64,000 nt of DNA from JAZGGS01 sp963714405 (GCA_963714405.1 CAVQOH010000001.1:310001-374000); one strand, 5' to 3'; positions 17,961 through 28,137 are shown, counted from the first letter of the stretch. The notes: generated by a model from the sequence alone, not told the origin. Program-made: numbers and translations.

Positions 17961-20411
17961 TTATTCCTCCATAGGAAATAGTAATGTAAACTTACTTCCT
18001 TCACCTACGATTGATTTAACATCTACTTTACCCTTGTGTGCGTTCATTATATCTTTTACAATTGGCAATCCTAAGCCGGTTCCACTTTTACCAAGTGTTT
18101 TACCATCTTCTGACCTAAAGAATGGTTCAAAAATATTTTTTAAATCAGATGATGAAATTCCATTTCCATTATCTGTAACCTCCACTGCAGCTTTGTGATT
18201 TTTTACTGAAGTGCAAACTACTACCTTAGAATTCTCATTTGAATATTTTATTGCATTCGATAATAGGTTTAACACTGCTTCCTGAACAGCATCTGCATCA
18301 GCATTAATAATTATATTATTTTTACTAAGTATTTTTTCAATTGAAATTTTAGCAATTTTAAACTGGTATTCAAAAGATTTTAAAGCTCTGTCTATAATCT
18401 CGTTTAATGAAACTGATTTAATGGTATAAGATTTTATTCCTTTTTCAATTTTTGCAAAATCCAAAACATTATCTATTAACCTGTTAAGCCGTTCACTCTC
18501 TCCTTCAATAATCTGTAAATATTCTTTAGATTTTTTATCAGAAATATTTTTTTTATTGTGCAAAAGTTCCGAGAACATATTAATAGAAGTAAGCGGATCT
18601 TTAAGTTCATGCGTAACATTAGAAACAAACGAAGATTTCAGTTTATTTAATTCTTCAAGCCGTTCATATTCAATCTGTTCCAGCATAAGTTCTTCCTGTA
18701 ATTGTATCCTATCAATTGCCAATGCAGCAGTAGAAGCAACTGTGATTAGTAAATCAATATCTTCAATAAAAAATCTTGCACCAGATTTTTTCTTACCAAG
18801 TACAATAAACCCATGTATTTCACCCGATGGAGATTTAACAGGAATTGCAAGTGCCATTCCCCATCGTTTAAAAACTTCTATATCTGCTGATTCTGCTTCT
18901 ATTCCCTTTTCAAGAAGATCATCAAGGGCAATCGGTAAAGAAAGATCTGTTTGCAGCTTTTCAATTTCCAGGCGAATGGTTCTGTTTTTAATTATATCAA
19001 ATCCATTTTGAGCTGCAGTTAGTAGTTTGTTGTCAGGATATCTGAGCTTAAAAAAAGCAATTTTCTGAACAGGGATGAGAACATTTGTTTGTGTAATAAT
19101 TTTTTCAGCTAATGATTTAATACTATTTGAATTTTTTATATTTTTTATAAACTTAATTTGTTCTACCCTGTAATTATATTCTAACCTGAAAAACTTTTTA
19201 TCAACAAATTTTTGAACAGAATTTTTTATTGGTTGAAGCATTATGGCAACAAGCAATGCTGTTATTACTGATGGTATTGCAGGATTCACATCTTTCACAA
19301 ATAATGTAATGAAAGATGTTAATCCAATATAGATTAGAATTATTAAGGCAAGTATCACTGAATAAACAACGCTTCGCCTGATAATCAAATCTATATCCAT
19401 AAACTGATATTTAACTATTGCAATTCCAAAAGTGATTGGTACAGCAATTAGGGATATTAACATAAGCGCTTCTGGTATAAGTTCATGCCCGAGTAAAATG
19501 ATTGGTAAAACCCAAAAAATTATAAAGCTGAATGGACCTATAAAAAACCCAAGAAGGAGCCATTTTATTTTTTTTCGCTCCCGTAATTCTGTTGAAAGTT
19601 TATATGCACGAATGCATACTAAAATTGCTGATGCAATGCAGACAATTAAAAATACCCTGAAAACAGAATCAAAATAAAATACATATTGCTTAATTCTGTT
19701 AATTTCACCTCCAAGAGTGGATGCCAGAAAGAAGTATGATAAAATAACAGCATTAATTATTGCAATAGCATAAAGGAAAGGTAGATATTTTTTACTTCCA
19801 ATCTGTTGATCACCCGTAAGGGAATAAGTTAAGCTGATAAAAAAAACCGGCATAAAGTTATAGGCAAATAACCAGATTACTCTGCTTAAATAACCAAAAC
19901 CCAAAGGTGCCCCAATATAATTGCCGGCATTAACTACAATAACAACACCTAATCCTAAACTTGCAAGATGAAACATGGCTGCAGATTTATTGTTTGGTGA
20001 TTTTAATCCCACAAAAATTGCCATACTTAAGTACACAAATCCAACAATTAGTATTATTATAAGATCGAAACGCGAGTAAAATTTAACTAATTTAGCAGGC
20101 AATATTATTTTTTCGTTACTTCTGAGAATTTCAACATTAACAATATCATTAATATTTTTCCCATCCAGATATACTTCTGTTTCTTCCCAACCACTAAAAA
20201 AATATCCATCGATAGAGGTAATTGTATCACCTTTGGCAAATACATTATCATTTTCAGATAATTCTGAAATTAAGTGATAAGAACCTTTTGACGAAGTGTT
20301 AAATGGGAGATCTGCTTTAATTGAGATAAGGTATAATCCAGCAACGCATAACAGAATTACAGCAATGTTTATTATATGAAGAAGAAATTTATTTTTGATG
20401 ATACTAAACAT
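17961..20411 (-). CDS. Multi-pass sensor histidine kinase with PDZ-like and GAF domains
   Basis: This 816-residue kinase is the partner of the adjacent response regulator. TM1 spans about residues 10-30. A PDZ-like periplasmic segment follows at about 45-105 (FAKGDTITSIDGYFFSGWEE). A block of seven or eight hydrophobic helices (about 110-390) and a GAF-like domain (about 430-575) come next. The kinase core has the H-box HELKDPLTS near residue 600, N-box NLLSNAIKYS, G1 DNGNGISS and G2 GTGLGLPIV, all intact. The signal is unknown. A membrane-embedded sensing module preceded by a PDZ fold is uncommon. Confidence 0.9.
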   Translation of the reverse strand: MFSIIKNKFLLHIINIAVILLCVAGLYLISIKADLPFNTSSKGSYHLISELSENDNVFAKGDTITSIDGYFFSGWEETEVYLDGKNINDIVNVEILRSNEKIILPAKLVKFYSRFDLIIILIVGFVYLSMAIFVGLKSPNNKSAAMFHLASLGLGVVIVVNAGNYIGAPLGFGYLSRVIWLFAYNFMPVFFISLTYSLTGDQQIGSKKYLPFLYAIAIINAVILSYFFLASTLGGEINRIKQYVFYFDSVFRVFLIVCIASAILVCIRAYKLSTELRERKKIKWLLLGFFIGPFSFIIFWVLPIILLGHELIPEALMLISLIAVPITFGIAIVKYQFMDIDLIIRRSVVYSVILALIILIYIGLTSFITLFVKDVNPAIPSVITALLVAIMLQPIKNSVQKFVDKKFFRLEYNYRVEQIKFIKNIKNSNSIKSLAEKIITQTNVLIPVQKIAFFKLRYPDNKLLTAAQNGFDIIKNRTIRLEIEKLQTDLSLPIALDDLLEKGIEAESADIEVFKRWGMALAIPVKSPSGEIHGFIVLGKKKSGARFFIEDIDLLITVASTAALAIDRIQLQEELMLEQIEYERLEELNKLKSSFVSNVTHELKDPLTSINMFSELLHNKKNISDKKSKEYLQIIEGESERLNRLIDNVLDFAKIEKGIKSYTIKSVSLNEIIDRALKSFEYQFKIAKISIEKILSKNNIIINADADAVQEAVLNLLSNAIKYSNENSKVVVCTSVKNHKAAVEVTDNGNGISSSDLKNIFEPFFRSEDGKTLGKSGTGLGLPIVKDIMNAHKGKVDVKSIVGEGSKFTLLFPMEE

Positions 20412-20589
20412 ACAATAACCACATTCTTAAAATTTAAGCCCACAACAGTGGAAGTATATAGAAGTGGGTAGTTCAGTTACGCTTAATTTAAGCCAAGAAT
20501 TGCTAAAGTGCAATAAAAATAAAATGAATAATAAAGTGGATATGACTTGATGGACAAAGATGTGAATTATTAGTTCTGTTGTTTCATTG

Positions 20590-22419
20590 TTAAAAATCAA
20601 CGTATTTGTCCTCACTATAAAGTTTGTTAACCGCTATCTCACCTCTCACAGAGTTTACAAGCTTTATACTATCAGCATTGGTTATGTCATCAATTGTTAT
20701 TACTTTTTCTGAGAATTCTTTTTTCTTTAATAATTTACCACGATAAATTCCATTCAATATTCCGCTTGATAATGGAGGAGTGAACCAGTTATTTCCTTTT
20801 TTTACAAAAATATTTGTAATACATCCTTCAGCAACTTCGTTCTTCTCATTTAAAAATAAAACATCAAAAAAACCTTTTGCTGAATATTTTTTATACTCTT
20901 TATCATAAATACTTCTGTTTGTTGTTTTGAAGTATTGGAATCTATTTCCGCTGTTTATTCGTTTTTCAGATAAGATAATTTTTACTTCCTCCTTTTCAAT
21001 CGGAAAATCAGAAATTTTAGTTTTGATACTACCCCATTTATTTAATATAAGTTTTAACTTATATTTTTTATTGGCATTTAGCTGTCCGGCTTCTTCTATT
21101 AACATTTTTTCAATCTTACTTTCATCAAAATTAAAAAGGAAAAATTCCGAAGCAACTTTTAACCGATTGATATGCTCTTTAAGAAAAGATATTTTATTGT
21201 TTTTAACCAACATTGTTTCAAATAATTCAAAATAATTTTCAGGCTGAGTTAAAAAATTACTCTTTAGTAGAGTTTCTTCGTACTCCTTTTTAGCAACACT
21301 ATCCCAGACTATTCCTGCTCCAATTCCTAATTCACCATTCCCATTTGATTTATTTATTGTAAGAGTTCGAATTGGTACATTAAAAACCGATTTACTTTTA
21401 GTAATCAGCCCTATTGAACCGGTATATATTCCTCTTTCTTCGTTTTCAAGCTTTTTAATAATCTCCATAGTTCTAATTTTCGGTGCCCCGGTTATTGAGC
21501 CACAAGGAAAAATATTTTTAAGGATTTCGGTTAGAGCAATTTCTTTATTCAAATCTGCAGTTATTGTGCTCACCATTTGGATTAAAGATTCATATTTTTC
21601 CGTTGTAAAAAGATTAGGGACAGAAACTGAACCGTACTTTGCAATTCTTCCCAGATCATTTCTTATTAAATCAACTATCATTACATTTTCCGCGCGATTT
21701 TTTTTGCTATTATAAAGATTATGTTCGCATTCATTATCTGCTGAAATATTTACTCCCCGTTTGATAGTTCCTTTCATTGGATTGGAAAAAATTTTATCTC
21801 CTTTAATTGAAAAGAATTTTTCTGGCGAAAGAGATATTATAAACTTATCATCATCATTTATAAAAGCTGAGTATTTGGCAGATTGATTGAAGAGAAGATG
21901 TTGCAGAAACGAACTATATGAACCAGAGAAATTAAATTTAGCTTTTACAGTATAATTTACTTGATAAGTATCTCCTTCCTTAATATAGTTTTTAATTTTC
22001 TCTATGTTTCTTATAATTATGGGTTGTGAAGTGCTCAAATTAAAATTATTTAAGCTGTAATTTGTTATATCACCAGAATCAAATTCAATTTCTTCAGCAT
22101 TTATTTTGAAAATATTTTCATCATTAAAAAATAAGAATCTAATCAACTTTTCTTCATTTCCACTTAACAGTTTTTCTAATTTCCTTTCAAATAAATAACC
22201 CGCTTCATAATTAATTAAAGTATAACCTTTAAAGCCTTTTGCAATAAATTCATCAATTAGATTAAGTTTTTCATTCACATTCTTTTTTTTATTAATTGTT
22301 ACTATTTCGAAAGGATCTAAAAACAGAAGAGTTTTTCCATTCTTATAGAAAGGTGGGGTTAAAAAAAATGCTGAATACTTATTTGATTCAACTATGTGTA
22401 TAATTTCACTTAGCTTCAT
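20590..22419 (-). CDS. pabBC: Fused aminodeoxychorismate synthase component I / aminodeoxychorismate lyase
   Basis: This 609-residue fusion supplies p-aminobenzoate for folate. Residues about 1-385 are a PabB chorismate-binding domain with NYTVKAKF, SPEKFF, PMKGTIKRG, DLIRNDLGR and PCGSITGAPK. Residues about 390-609 are a PabC-like class IV aminotransferase with ETMLVKNNKISFLKEHINRL, EGCITNIFVK and SGILNGIYR. The lyase needs PLP bound to a lysine; the best candidate region is around KTTNRSIYDKEYK. The glutaminase PabA is not nearby. The gene is divergent from rubrerythrin. Confidence 0.9.
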   Translation of the reverse strand: MKLSEIIHIVESNKYSAFFLTPPFYKNGKTLLFLDPFEIVTINKKKNVNEKLNLIDEFIAKGFKGYTLINYEAGYLFERKLEKLLSGNEEKLIRFLFFNDENIFKINAEEIEFDSGDITNYSLNNFNLSTSQPIIIRNIEKIKNYIKEGDTYQVNYTVKAKFNFSGSYSSFLQHLLFNQSAKYSAFINDDDKFIISLSPEKFFSIKGDKIFSNPMKGTIKRGVNISADNECEHNLYNSKKNRAENVMIVDLIRNDLGRIAKYGSVSVPNLFTTEKYESLIQMVSTITADLNKEIALTEILKNIFPCGSITGAPKIRTMEIIKKLENEERGIYTGSIGLITKSKSVFNVPIRTLTINKSNGNGELGIGAGIVWDSVAKKEYEETLLKSNFLTQPENYFELFETMLVKNNKISFLKEHINRLKVASEFFLFNFDESKIEKMLIEEAGQLNANKKYKLKLILNKWGSIKTKISDFPIEKEEVKIILSEKRINSGNRFQYFKTTNRSIYDKEYKKYSAKGFFDVLFLNEKNEVAEGCITNIFVKKGNNWFTPPLSSGILNGIYRGKLLKKKEFSEKVITIDDITNADSIKLVNSVRGEIAVNKLYSEDKYVDF

Positions 22420-22595
22420 TTTTATGATTGTATTAACTTCTCGTTGAAAAATACAAATGTAAACAGAATTTATTTAAATTTTTAAGTATTGGTTTGATGA
22501 TCAAATTTATCATTCTTATTGCTTTTACATATTATTATATTTATTACGTTCATTTCAATAATTCTATAAATGAAAAAACTTAACAGGAGAGATAC

Positions 22596-23093
22596 ATGCC
22601 AACAACAAAAGAAAATTTAAGTGATGCATTTGCCGGGGAAAGCCAGGCAAATCAAAAATACCGTGCATTTGCAAAAGCTGCAGATAAGGATGGATTTCCA
22701 AATATTGCAAAGTTATTCCGCACAACTGCAGAAGCGGAAAGAATTCACGCAGAAGGACATTTAAAAGCACTCGATTCAATAGGAACAACTTCTGAAAATC
22801 TTAAAGCAGCGATTGCAGGCGAAACTTATGAAACAAACGAAATGTACCCGCCAATGTTAAAACAAGCTGAAACAGATGATCATAAAGCTAAGCGTATGTT
22901 TAAGTATGCATTGGATGCTGAAGCAGTTCATGCACAACTATATACATTAGCTCTTCAAGCTGCTGAAAGCGGAAAAGATCTAACAGAAACAGAATTTTAT
23001 CTTTGCCCGGTTTGCGGTCACATTGAGTTTGGTAAACCATCAGCAGATTGCCCGGTATGCGGTGCAAAGGCGGCTAAGTACGTACAAGTTTAA
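22596..23093 (+). CDS. rbr: Rubrerythrin
   Basis: Rubrerythrin is a non-haem di-iron peroxidase that removes hydrogen peroxide in anaerobes and microaerophiles. It has 165 residues: an N-terminal four-helix ferritin-like domain with the iron-ligand motifs FAGESQANQKY and AEAERIHAEGH and then DAEAVHAQLY. The C-terminal rubredoxin-like site is CPVCGHIEFG...CPVCGAKA. A good Shine-Dalgarno (aggaga) precedes the ATG by about 6 bases. It is monocistronic as far as can be seen, and implies oxidative-stress defence. Confidence 0.97.
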   Translation: MPTTKENLSDAFAGESQANQKYRAFAKAADKDGFPNIAKLFRTTAEAERIHAEGHLKALDSIGTTSENLKAAIAGETYETNEMYPPMLKQAETDDHKAKRMFKYALDAEAVHAQLYTLALQAAESGKDLTETEFYLCPVCGHIEFGKPSADCPVCGAKAAKYVQV

Positions 23094-23317
23094 TATTTTG
23101 TAAGAAAATGATCAACAATTTTTATCCTTAAAGTAACTGAGTCGTAAACTTTTTAGACTCTCTTAGTTAAAAGTTGTTTTTAATCTGAAGAGATGATTTT
23201 TTTATTTTTGTTTTTCATCAAAGAAGGTAGGCAGCTATTTCTATTTCCACATTATACTATTTTCACGATAGGATATTTTGGAAAACGCTATTATTTCAGG
23301 AAAGTGAAAAAGATACA

Positions 23318-24052
23318 ATGATGAGAAGTACAATCATATTGATTTCCTCTTTCATTATAATAATAGAACCATTTGATACGTTCTCTCAAGCAACTGCCAA
23401 ACTAGTTGCAAATAATATATATGAATGTATTTCACAAATTCCAATAGACACCGAGTATGAGCAATTAGCAACCAAGATTAATGACTGCTTTGATACTTCA
23501 ATGGGACAGTATAAAAACGTTATTGCTTCCTACTTAAGAACTAATTCGAATTCAGAAGGTGCATGGGATACTTTAATTGATGAAATATTGTTTTATGCAA
23601 AATACAGGGATAAGCATTCGTTCCAATTAATGAATCGGTTAGTAAATGAAAGTGAATCTGGAACTTGTAAAGATTCAATTGACACAGAATATGAAAACTG
23701 GGATTCGACAAAAGTAATTTTATCAAGTAATCCTATAAATTATAAGACAGGACGATTTGTACCTGTAGTGAGCTTTATTCCATCCTCATTATTAATCAGA
23801 GATTCTACAAAGGTTTATGAAGTATTTCCAGCCATTCAAGATACATTTGAATTTGATATCAGGTGGAAGGGTGAATATGAATATGATCTTGAATATGTAA
23901 ATAACAGAACGGTATTTACTGAATACAAACCTGGTGATATATTTAATGTGAGAATTTCCGCTATTTCAGATAGTAGCGTAAGTTTTTTAATAAATGGTTA
24001 TGAAAACCTTAATTGGAAGGTGTTAAAGATTGAATTGAAAAAAACTGATTAG
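23318..24052 (+). CDS. Hypothetical secreted protein
   Basis: I do not recognise this 244-residue protein. It has an N-terminal signal peptide (FIIIIEPFDTFSQ) and then a soluble region of mixed helix and strand. Three cysteines (in NIYECISQ, NDCFDTS and GTCKDS) could make one disulfide. The C-terminal half (FDIRWKGEYEYDLEYVNN) looks beta-rich. Transcription is on the plus strand, 224 bases after rubrerythrin. No domain name can be supported. Confidence 0.6.
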   Translation: MMRSTIILISSFIIIIEPFDTFSQATAKLVANNIYECISQIPIDTEYEQLATKINDCFDTSMGQYKNVIASYLRTNSNSEGAWDTLIDEILFYAKYRDKHSFQLMNRLVNESESGTCKDSIDTEYENWDSTKVILSSNPINYKTGRFVPVVSFIPSSLLIRDSTKVYEVFPAIQDTFEFDIRWKGEYEYDLEYVNNRTVFTEYKPGDIFNVRISAISDSSVSFLINGYENLNWKVLKIELKKTD

Positions 24053-24250
24053 ATTTTTTCGTCATCAAGTAGTTATTAAATCGTTCTTCCGTAAGATTAA
24101 TTTTTTTGTTTATTGTGTGAGAAAGATTTCTAAACAGATTTTCCTTTTTTATGCATAGATATCATCATGCCTATTATATTATTATTCAATTGTGTTCTTT
24201 TTTGAAAAAAATCAATTAACTTATTGATAAGATATCAAAAGGATTTATAG

Positions 24251-25594
24251 ATGGAGGAGCAAACACGCAAAGCTTCGCAAGCGACTTATAAAAGACCCCG
24301 GGCCTGGAAGAATGTTTATCAGTGGCATTTAGGGCAGGTACCTGATGATGAACCATCCAAAGGGAGTGCAATTTTTGTTGTGCATGGAATGGGTAGACAA
24401 CGCTGGGCTGAAACTTCCGCGACTCTCCGTGTAAAAATGGAAGATGCACTTGAAACTATGCTACTTAAGAATAACAAATGGGAAAACCTTCCCGCTCCAT
24501 TTATACAAGAAGGATTTTGGGCAGATTATGATGATTTTAAAAACAGTTTTGCAGATGAATATGATCGTCTTGAACATTCTAAGCGTCCTTTTTTTGAAAA
24601 GTTGTGGAGTGCTCGCAGTACATCCAAGCTAAAAACATTTACATGGTTTATTCTTCAATCCTCAAGACTTGTATTTGATTTCCGTATATTGTGTAAAGCA
24701 ACTTTGGCTTACTTCATTTATTTTTTACTTTTTTTCGTTGGCCCTCCCCTCTTTTTAATAATATATTTTTTGCTGCCTTCTGTAATGTCCCAGGTTTTGA
24801 ATGATGTACGAATATACTGTTCACCACGTGGAATGGTTGAACGTGCAATTGTTCAACGGATAGATAAACGAGTTGGAGAGGCATTTTTAAAACTAGTAGG
24901 TATTGACTGGGAATTCTATACTCTTCCTGAAATAGAAAAATATAAAGTTGATGGGAAACCGATTGAATTTAAGCGTGTATTTTGGGTTGCGCATAGTCTC
25001 GGCTCAGTAGTAAGCTATAACGTACTTTCTGATATCTTTGCAAAAGCAGATTATTTATCAAAATATGGTGATAAAATCCAAAAACAAAACGTTAATAAAT
25101 TTTGGGATTCACTTCAGCGGTTTATTACAATTGGCAGCCCACTTGATAAGATTGCAGTTTTATTCGGGAAAAAAGTCCTTCGTCCCTGGCCTCACAGAAT
25201 GTTTCCAAAAAATAAAAAACAAAGAGAAGCAGCAAACATCGGCTTAAGAAACTTTTTGCCAAATTGGTGGGTAAATTATTATCATTTTTTTGATCCTGTC
25301 TCAGGAGCACTTTCAAATAAATTAATCTGCCCTGTAAATCAACTACCTAACAATTATCATTTAAGAAATATATTTCGCTTACCCGGGTTAGCGCATGTTG
25401 CATATTGGAAGGATAAAACATTTTTAAGCTATCTTCTTTCACGTTTTTTTGGAATAGATCGTATTGTCTATAAAGAAAAAATGTTCCCGGGAATATTGCT
25501 TTTTCTTTTTGGAACAACTGCTTATTTAATTTGGATGGGTATTGTTGCAGGAATTTTATATTCGCTTTGGCAATTGATCTTAATAATTATATAG
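24251..25594 (+). CDS. Membrane-associated alpha/beta-hydrolase-like protein
   Basis: This 447-residue protein has an alpha/beta-hydrolase core. The oxyanion-type loop is FVVHGMGRQRW near residue 40. The nucleophile elbow AHSLGSVVSY near residue 250 places Ser in HSLG, with no glycine two before it. ITIGSPLDKIA follows as the strand after the elbow. A hydrophobic region at about 143-185 and a C-terminal one (FPGILLFLFGTTAYLIWMGIV) suggest membrane anchoring. The catalytic acid and histidine cannot be assigned. It may be a lipase or acyl hydrolase. The gene ends 10 bases before the DUF1028 gene. Confidence 0.6.
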   Translation: MEEQTRKASQATYKRPRAWKNVYQWHLGQVPDDEPSKGSAIFVVHGMGRQRWAETSATLRVKMEDALETMLLKNNKWENLPAPFIQEGFWADYDDFKNSFADEYDRLEHSKRPFFEKLWSARSTSKLKTFTWFILQSSRLVFDFRILCKATLAYFIYFLLFFVGPPLFLIIYFLLPSVMSQVLNDVRIYCSPRGMVERAIVQRIDKRVGEAFLKLVGIDWEFYTLPEIEKYKVDGKPIEFKRVFWVAHSLGSVVSYNVLSDIFAKADYLSKYGDKIQKQNVNKFWDSLQRFITIGSPLDKIAVLFGKKVLRPWPHRMFPKNKKQREAANIGLRNFLPNWWVNYYHFFDPVSGALSNKLICPVNQLPNNYHLRNIFRLPGLAHVAYWKDKTFLSYLLSRFFGIDRIVYKEKMFPGILLFLFGTTAYLIWMGIVAGILYSLWQLILIII

Positions 25595-25604
25595 GAATAT
25601 TAAA

Positions 25605-26972
25605 ATGAAATTTAAATTGAATCATATTAACCGAAATTTTTTACAATCAATAATTGCTGTAATCCTTATTACTTCATTCAATCAAATTAAAGCACAAGAT
25701 ACCTTTTCTATTGTTGCTGTTGATACAATTACCGGTGAAATCGGCAGCGCAGGAGCATCCTGCGTTGGTCCAATCGGTGGGGTTGGTGCTTTTATTTTAA
25801 GCGATGTTATTGAAGGTATCGGTGGAATTCATACGCAGGCGTATTACCTTGCAGGTAATCAAATTAATGCACACAATAGAATGCTTGAGGGATTATCTCC
25901 ACAGGAAATAATTGATTGGTTAGTAGCAAATGATGTGCAAGGAAATCCAACTATTCGTCAGTATGGAATAGTTGATTTAACAAGAAACGGTGAAAGTGCT
26001 GCCTATACAGGTGTTAATTGTGATGATTATAAAAACCACGTAACCGGTCCGGGTTATGCCATTCAAGGCAATATACTACTTGGGCAGGTAATAATAGATA
26101 CAATGCAATATGCTTTTCTTAATACTGATGGACCTTTGGCTGAAAAATTAATGCAAACTCTTCAGGCAGCAAAGATAATTGGAGCAGATACCAGATGTGC
26201 GGTAAGAGGAACCTCATCTCAATCTTCGTTTATAAAAGTTGTAAGAATCGGTGATGGAAATTTTCCTTATTTGGAAGAATATGTGCCAGATTCCCCAATC
26301 AATGTAGATCCAATCGATTTGCTGCAGGATAAATTTAATGAATGGAAAGTTTCCTTGTTTACTACCGTGGATCCGTTTTTATCTATTGCAGAATTTGAAC
26401 CGGATTCTATTCCCGCAAACGGCATATCACAATCTACTTTAACAATTACACCTAAAAATAATTCTGATACTTTATTAGCAAGCGGTTTAACAGTATTACT
26501 TTCAAACACTGGTTTGGGCAATCTAAGTGCTGTTAGTGATTTAGGAAATGGAATTTACAGGGCGACTATTACATCTCCAATAAATCCAGGAACTGATAGT
26601 ATTTCGATAACAGTAATCAATAACACAGATACTGTTTATCTGGCTACAATTCCTGTAATAGTATATTTGAATGCAACATCCATCGGAGAAAACAGTTTTA
26701 TTCAACCAAATAAATTTGTTTTGCAACAGAATTTTCCGAATCCGTTTAATCCGACAACAGTCATTTCTTTTACAATTCCCTTACCTGGATTTGTAACTTT
26801 AAAAGTTTTTGATGTTTTGGGTAACGAAATATCAATTTTAGTTGACGCAGAAATGAAAGCAGGAAAGTATAGTATCGAATTTAATGCTACAAATTTAACA
26901 AGTGGTTTATATTTCTACCAGTTGAATGCAGGAAACTTTATAGATACAAAAAAATTAATTCTTCTTAAGTAA
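25605..26972 (+). CDS. DUF1028 secreted protein with T9SS sorting domain
   Basis: The 455-residue protein has a signal peptide (cut near IKAQ). Residues about 28-230 are a DUF1028 domain: FSIVAVDTITGEIGSAGASCVG, GGIHTQAYYLAGNQ and CAVRGTSSQSSF are typical, and the family is thought to resemble Ntn-hydrolases. An Ig-like Big1-type module follows (about 260-350). The C-terminal 80 residues are a T9SS type-A sorting domain with LQQNFPNPFNPTTVISF and LNAGNFIDTKKLILLK. It is therefore exported and anchored at the cell surface. The enzyme activity is unproven. Confidence 0.85.
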   Translation: MKFKLNHINRNFLQSIIAVILITSFNQIKAQDTFSIVAVDTITGEIGSAGASCVGPIGGVGAFILSDVIEGIGGIHTQAYYLAGNQINAHNRMLEGLSPQEIIDWLVANDVQGNPTIRQYGIVDLTRNGESAAYTGVNCDDYKNHVTGPGYAIQGNILLGQVIIDTMQYAFLNTDGPLAEKLMQTLQAAKIIGADTRCAVRGTSSQSSFIKVVRIGDGNFPYLEEYVPDSPINVDPIDLLQDKFNEWKVSLFTTVDPFLSIAEFEPDSIPANGISQSTLTITPKNNSDTLLASGLTVLLSNTGLGNLSAVSDLGNGIYRATITSPINPGTDSISITVINNTDTVYLATIPVIVYLNATSIGENSFIQPNKFVLQQNFPNPFNPTTVISFTIPLPGFVTLKVFDVLGNEISILVDAEMKAGKYSIEFNATNLTSGLYFYQLNAGNFIDTKKLILLK

Positions 26973-27057
26973 TTTTTAATAAATTTTTATAATGATCGCA
27001 TAATATTTGTCAAAGTCAGTTTAATTATTTGCATATAAAACAAAAGAGGGAGCCAGC

Positions 27058-27516
27058 ATGAGATACTCATTTTTTCTTATTATCATATTGTTCACAGCTA
27101 GTTTATTTGCTCAGCATTCTTTCGTTAATGGAGATGATTTTATCAATATTAACATGGGAATGACATTAGAACAAGTTGAAGAAGTCCTGGGAGTTGAAGG
27201 TACTCTTGATACAACTATTATTTATATTTGGCCGGATAACAACCTGCAGGCTGAATGGACAGATGGCAAACTTTCATCTTACCAAACTTACAGCCCAATG
27301 TTTGAAGGCGAAAACGGATATGAGCTAATGAAAGAAGCCTGTAAAGGACCGGATGGACCTATGAGTAACTATCTTACTTACGAAGAAGTTATTGAATTAA
27401 TTGGAACTGAGGGAACGATACCCGATTGGATTCGCTATTTATGGTGGGTTGATGAATACACAAAAATTAAAGTATCATTCAGAGATGGGAAAGCATTTAG
27501 CTCATCGAAATTTTAG
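27058..27516 (+). CDS. Hypothetical secreted protein with two SmpA/BLIP-like repeats
   Basis: The 152-residue protein has a signal peptide (cut after SLFAQ). Two similar motifs follow: NMGMTLEQVEEVLGVEGTL with WPDNNLQAEWTDGKLSS, then YLTYEEVIELIGTEGTI with KIKVSFRDGKAFSS. Each helix-helix plus strand unit resembles the BLIP/SmpA fold. This is an inference from motif shape; I know of no functional evidence. The gene is short and plus-strand, about 85 bases after the DUF1028 gene. Confidence 0.6.
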   Translation: MRYSFFLIIILFTASLFAQHSFVNGDDFININMGMTLEQVEEVLGVEGTLDTTIIYIWPDNNLQAEWTDGKLSSYQTYSPMFEGENGYELMKEACKGPDGPMSNYLTYEEVIELIGTEGTIPDWIRYLWWVDEYTKIKVSFRDGKAFSSSKF

Positions 27517-27649
27517 CATGATGTTTGAAATTGATATTTAACCGGTTTTTGTAGAATCTATTTATCAATATTAAAAATATCTTCAACTTACTGCTAAGCA
27601 TTGATTATTAAATAAATTAAAGTATTTTTGGCTTTTAATCTAAAAAATT

Positions 27650-28108
27650 ATGCAAGCCGAAATAGTTGAAAAAAATATTACCGTTAACAGAAAAGCAAGA
27701 CACGAGTATAGCATTCTGCAAACCTGGGAGGCAGGAATAGTATTGGCAGGTACTGAAGTTAAATCGCTTCGGCAGGGAAAAGCAAATCTCGTTGATAGTT
27801 ATGGTAAAATTAAAAATGGAGAAGTATGGTTAGTTAATTGCCATATAAGTGAATACACACAGGGCAATATAAACAACCATGAACCGAAACGTGAAAGAAA
27901 GCTTTTACTTAGTAGAAGTGAAATAAGAAAGTTGATTGGAAAAACCACTGAAAAAGGATTAACTTTAATTCCTTTAAGATTATACTTTAAAAATGGAATT
28001 GCAAAAGTCGAACTTGCACTTGCAAAAGGCAAGAAAGTTTATGATAAAAGAAAAGATATAGCCAAAAAAGATTTTCAAAGGGATGAAGAAAGAAAAGTAA
28101 AATATTAG
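27650..28108 (+). CDS. smpB: SsrA-binding protein
   Basis: SmpB binds tmRNA and takes part in trans-translation, rescuing stalled ribosomes. The 152-residue length is normal. Conserved elements are NRKARHEYSI near the N-terminus, GIVLAGTEVKSLRQGKANL, KRERKLLLSRSEI and the C-terminal basic tail KGKKVYDKRKDIAKKDFQRDEER. It starts about 130 bases after the preceding gene and precedes tyrS by 29 bases. tmRNA is not seen in the window. Confidence 0.97.
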   Translation: MQAEIVEKNITVNRKARHEYSILQTWEAGIVLAGTEVKSLRQGKANLVDSYGKIKNGEVWLVNCHISEYTQGNINNHEPKRERKLLLSRSEIRKLIGKTTEKGLTLIPLRLYFKNGIAKVELALAKGKKVYDKRKDIAKKDFQRDEERKVKY

Positions 28109-28137
28109 CATCACATCATCCTTTACAAAGTTGAAGG

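Noticed and set aside
20427..20615. Short minus-strand frame of about 62 codons between the histidine kinase and pabBC
   Set aside because: No Shine-Dalgarno, no domain and partial overlap with the end of pabBC; composition looks non-coding.
22490..22530. Palindromic tttgatgatcaaa considered as a PerR or similar site before rubrerythrin
   Set aside because: It does not match a known consensus well enough and is short.
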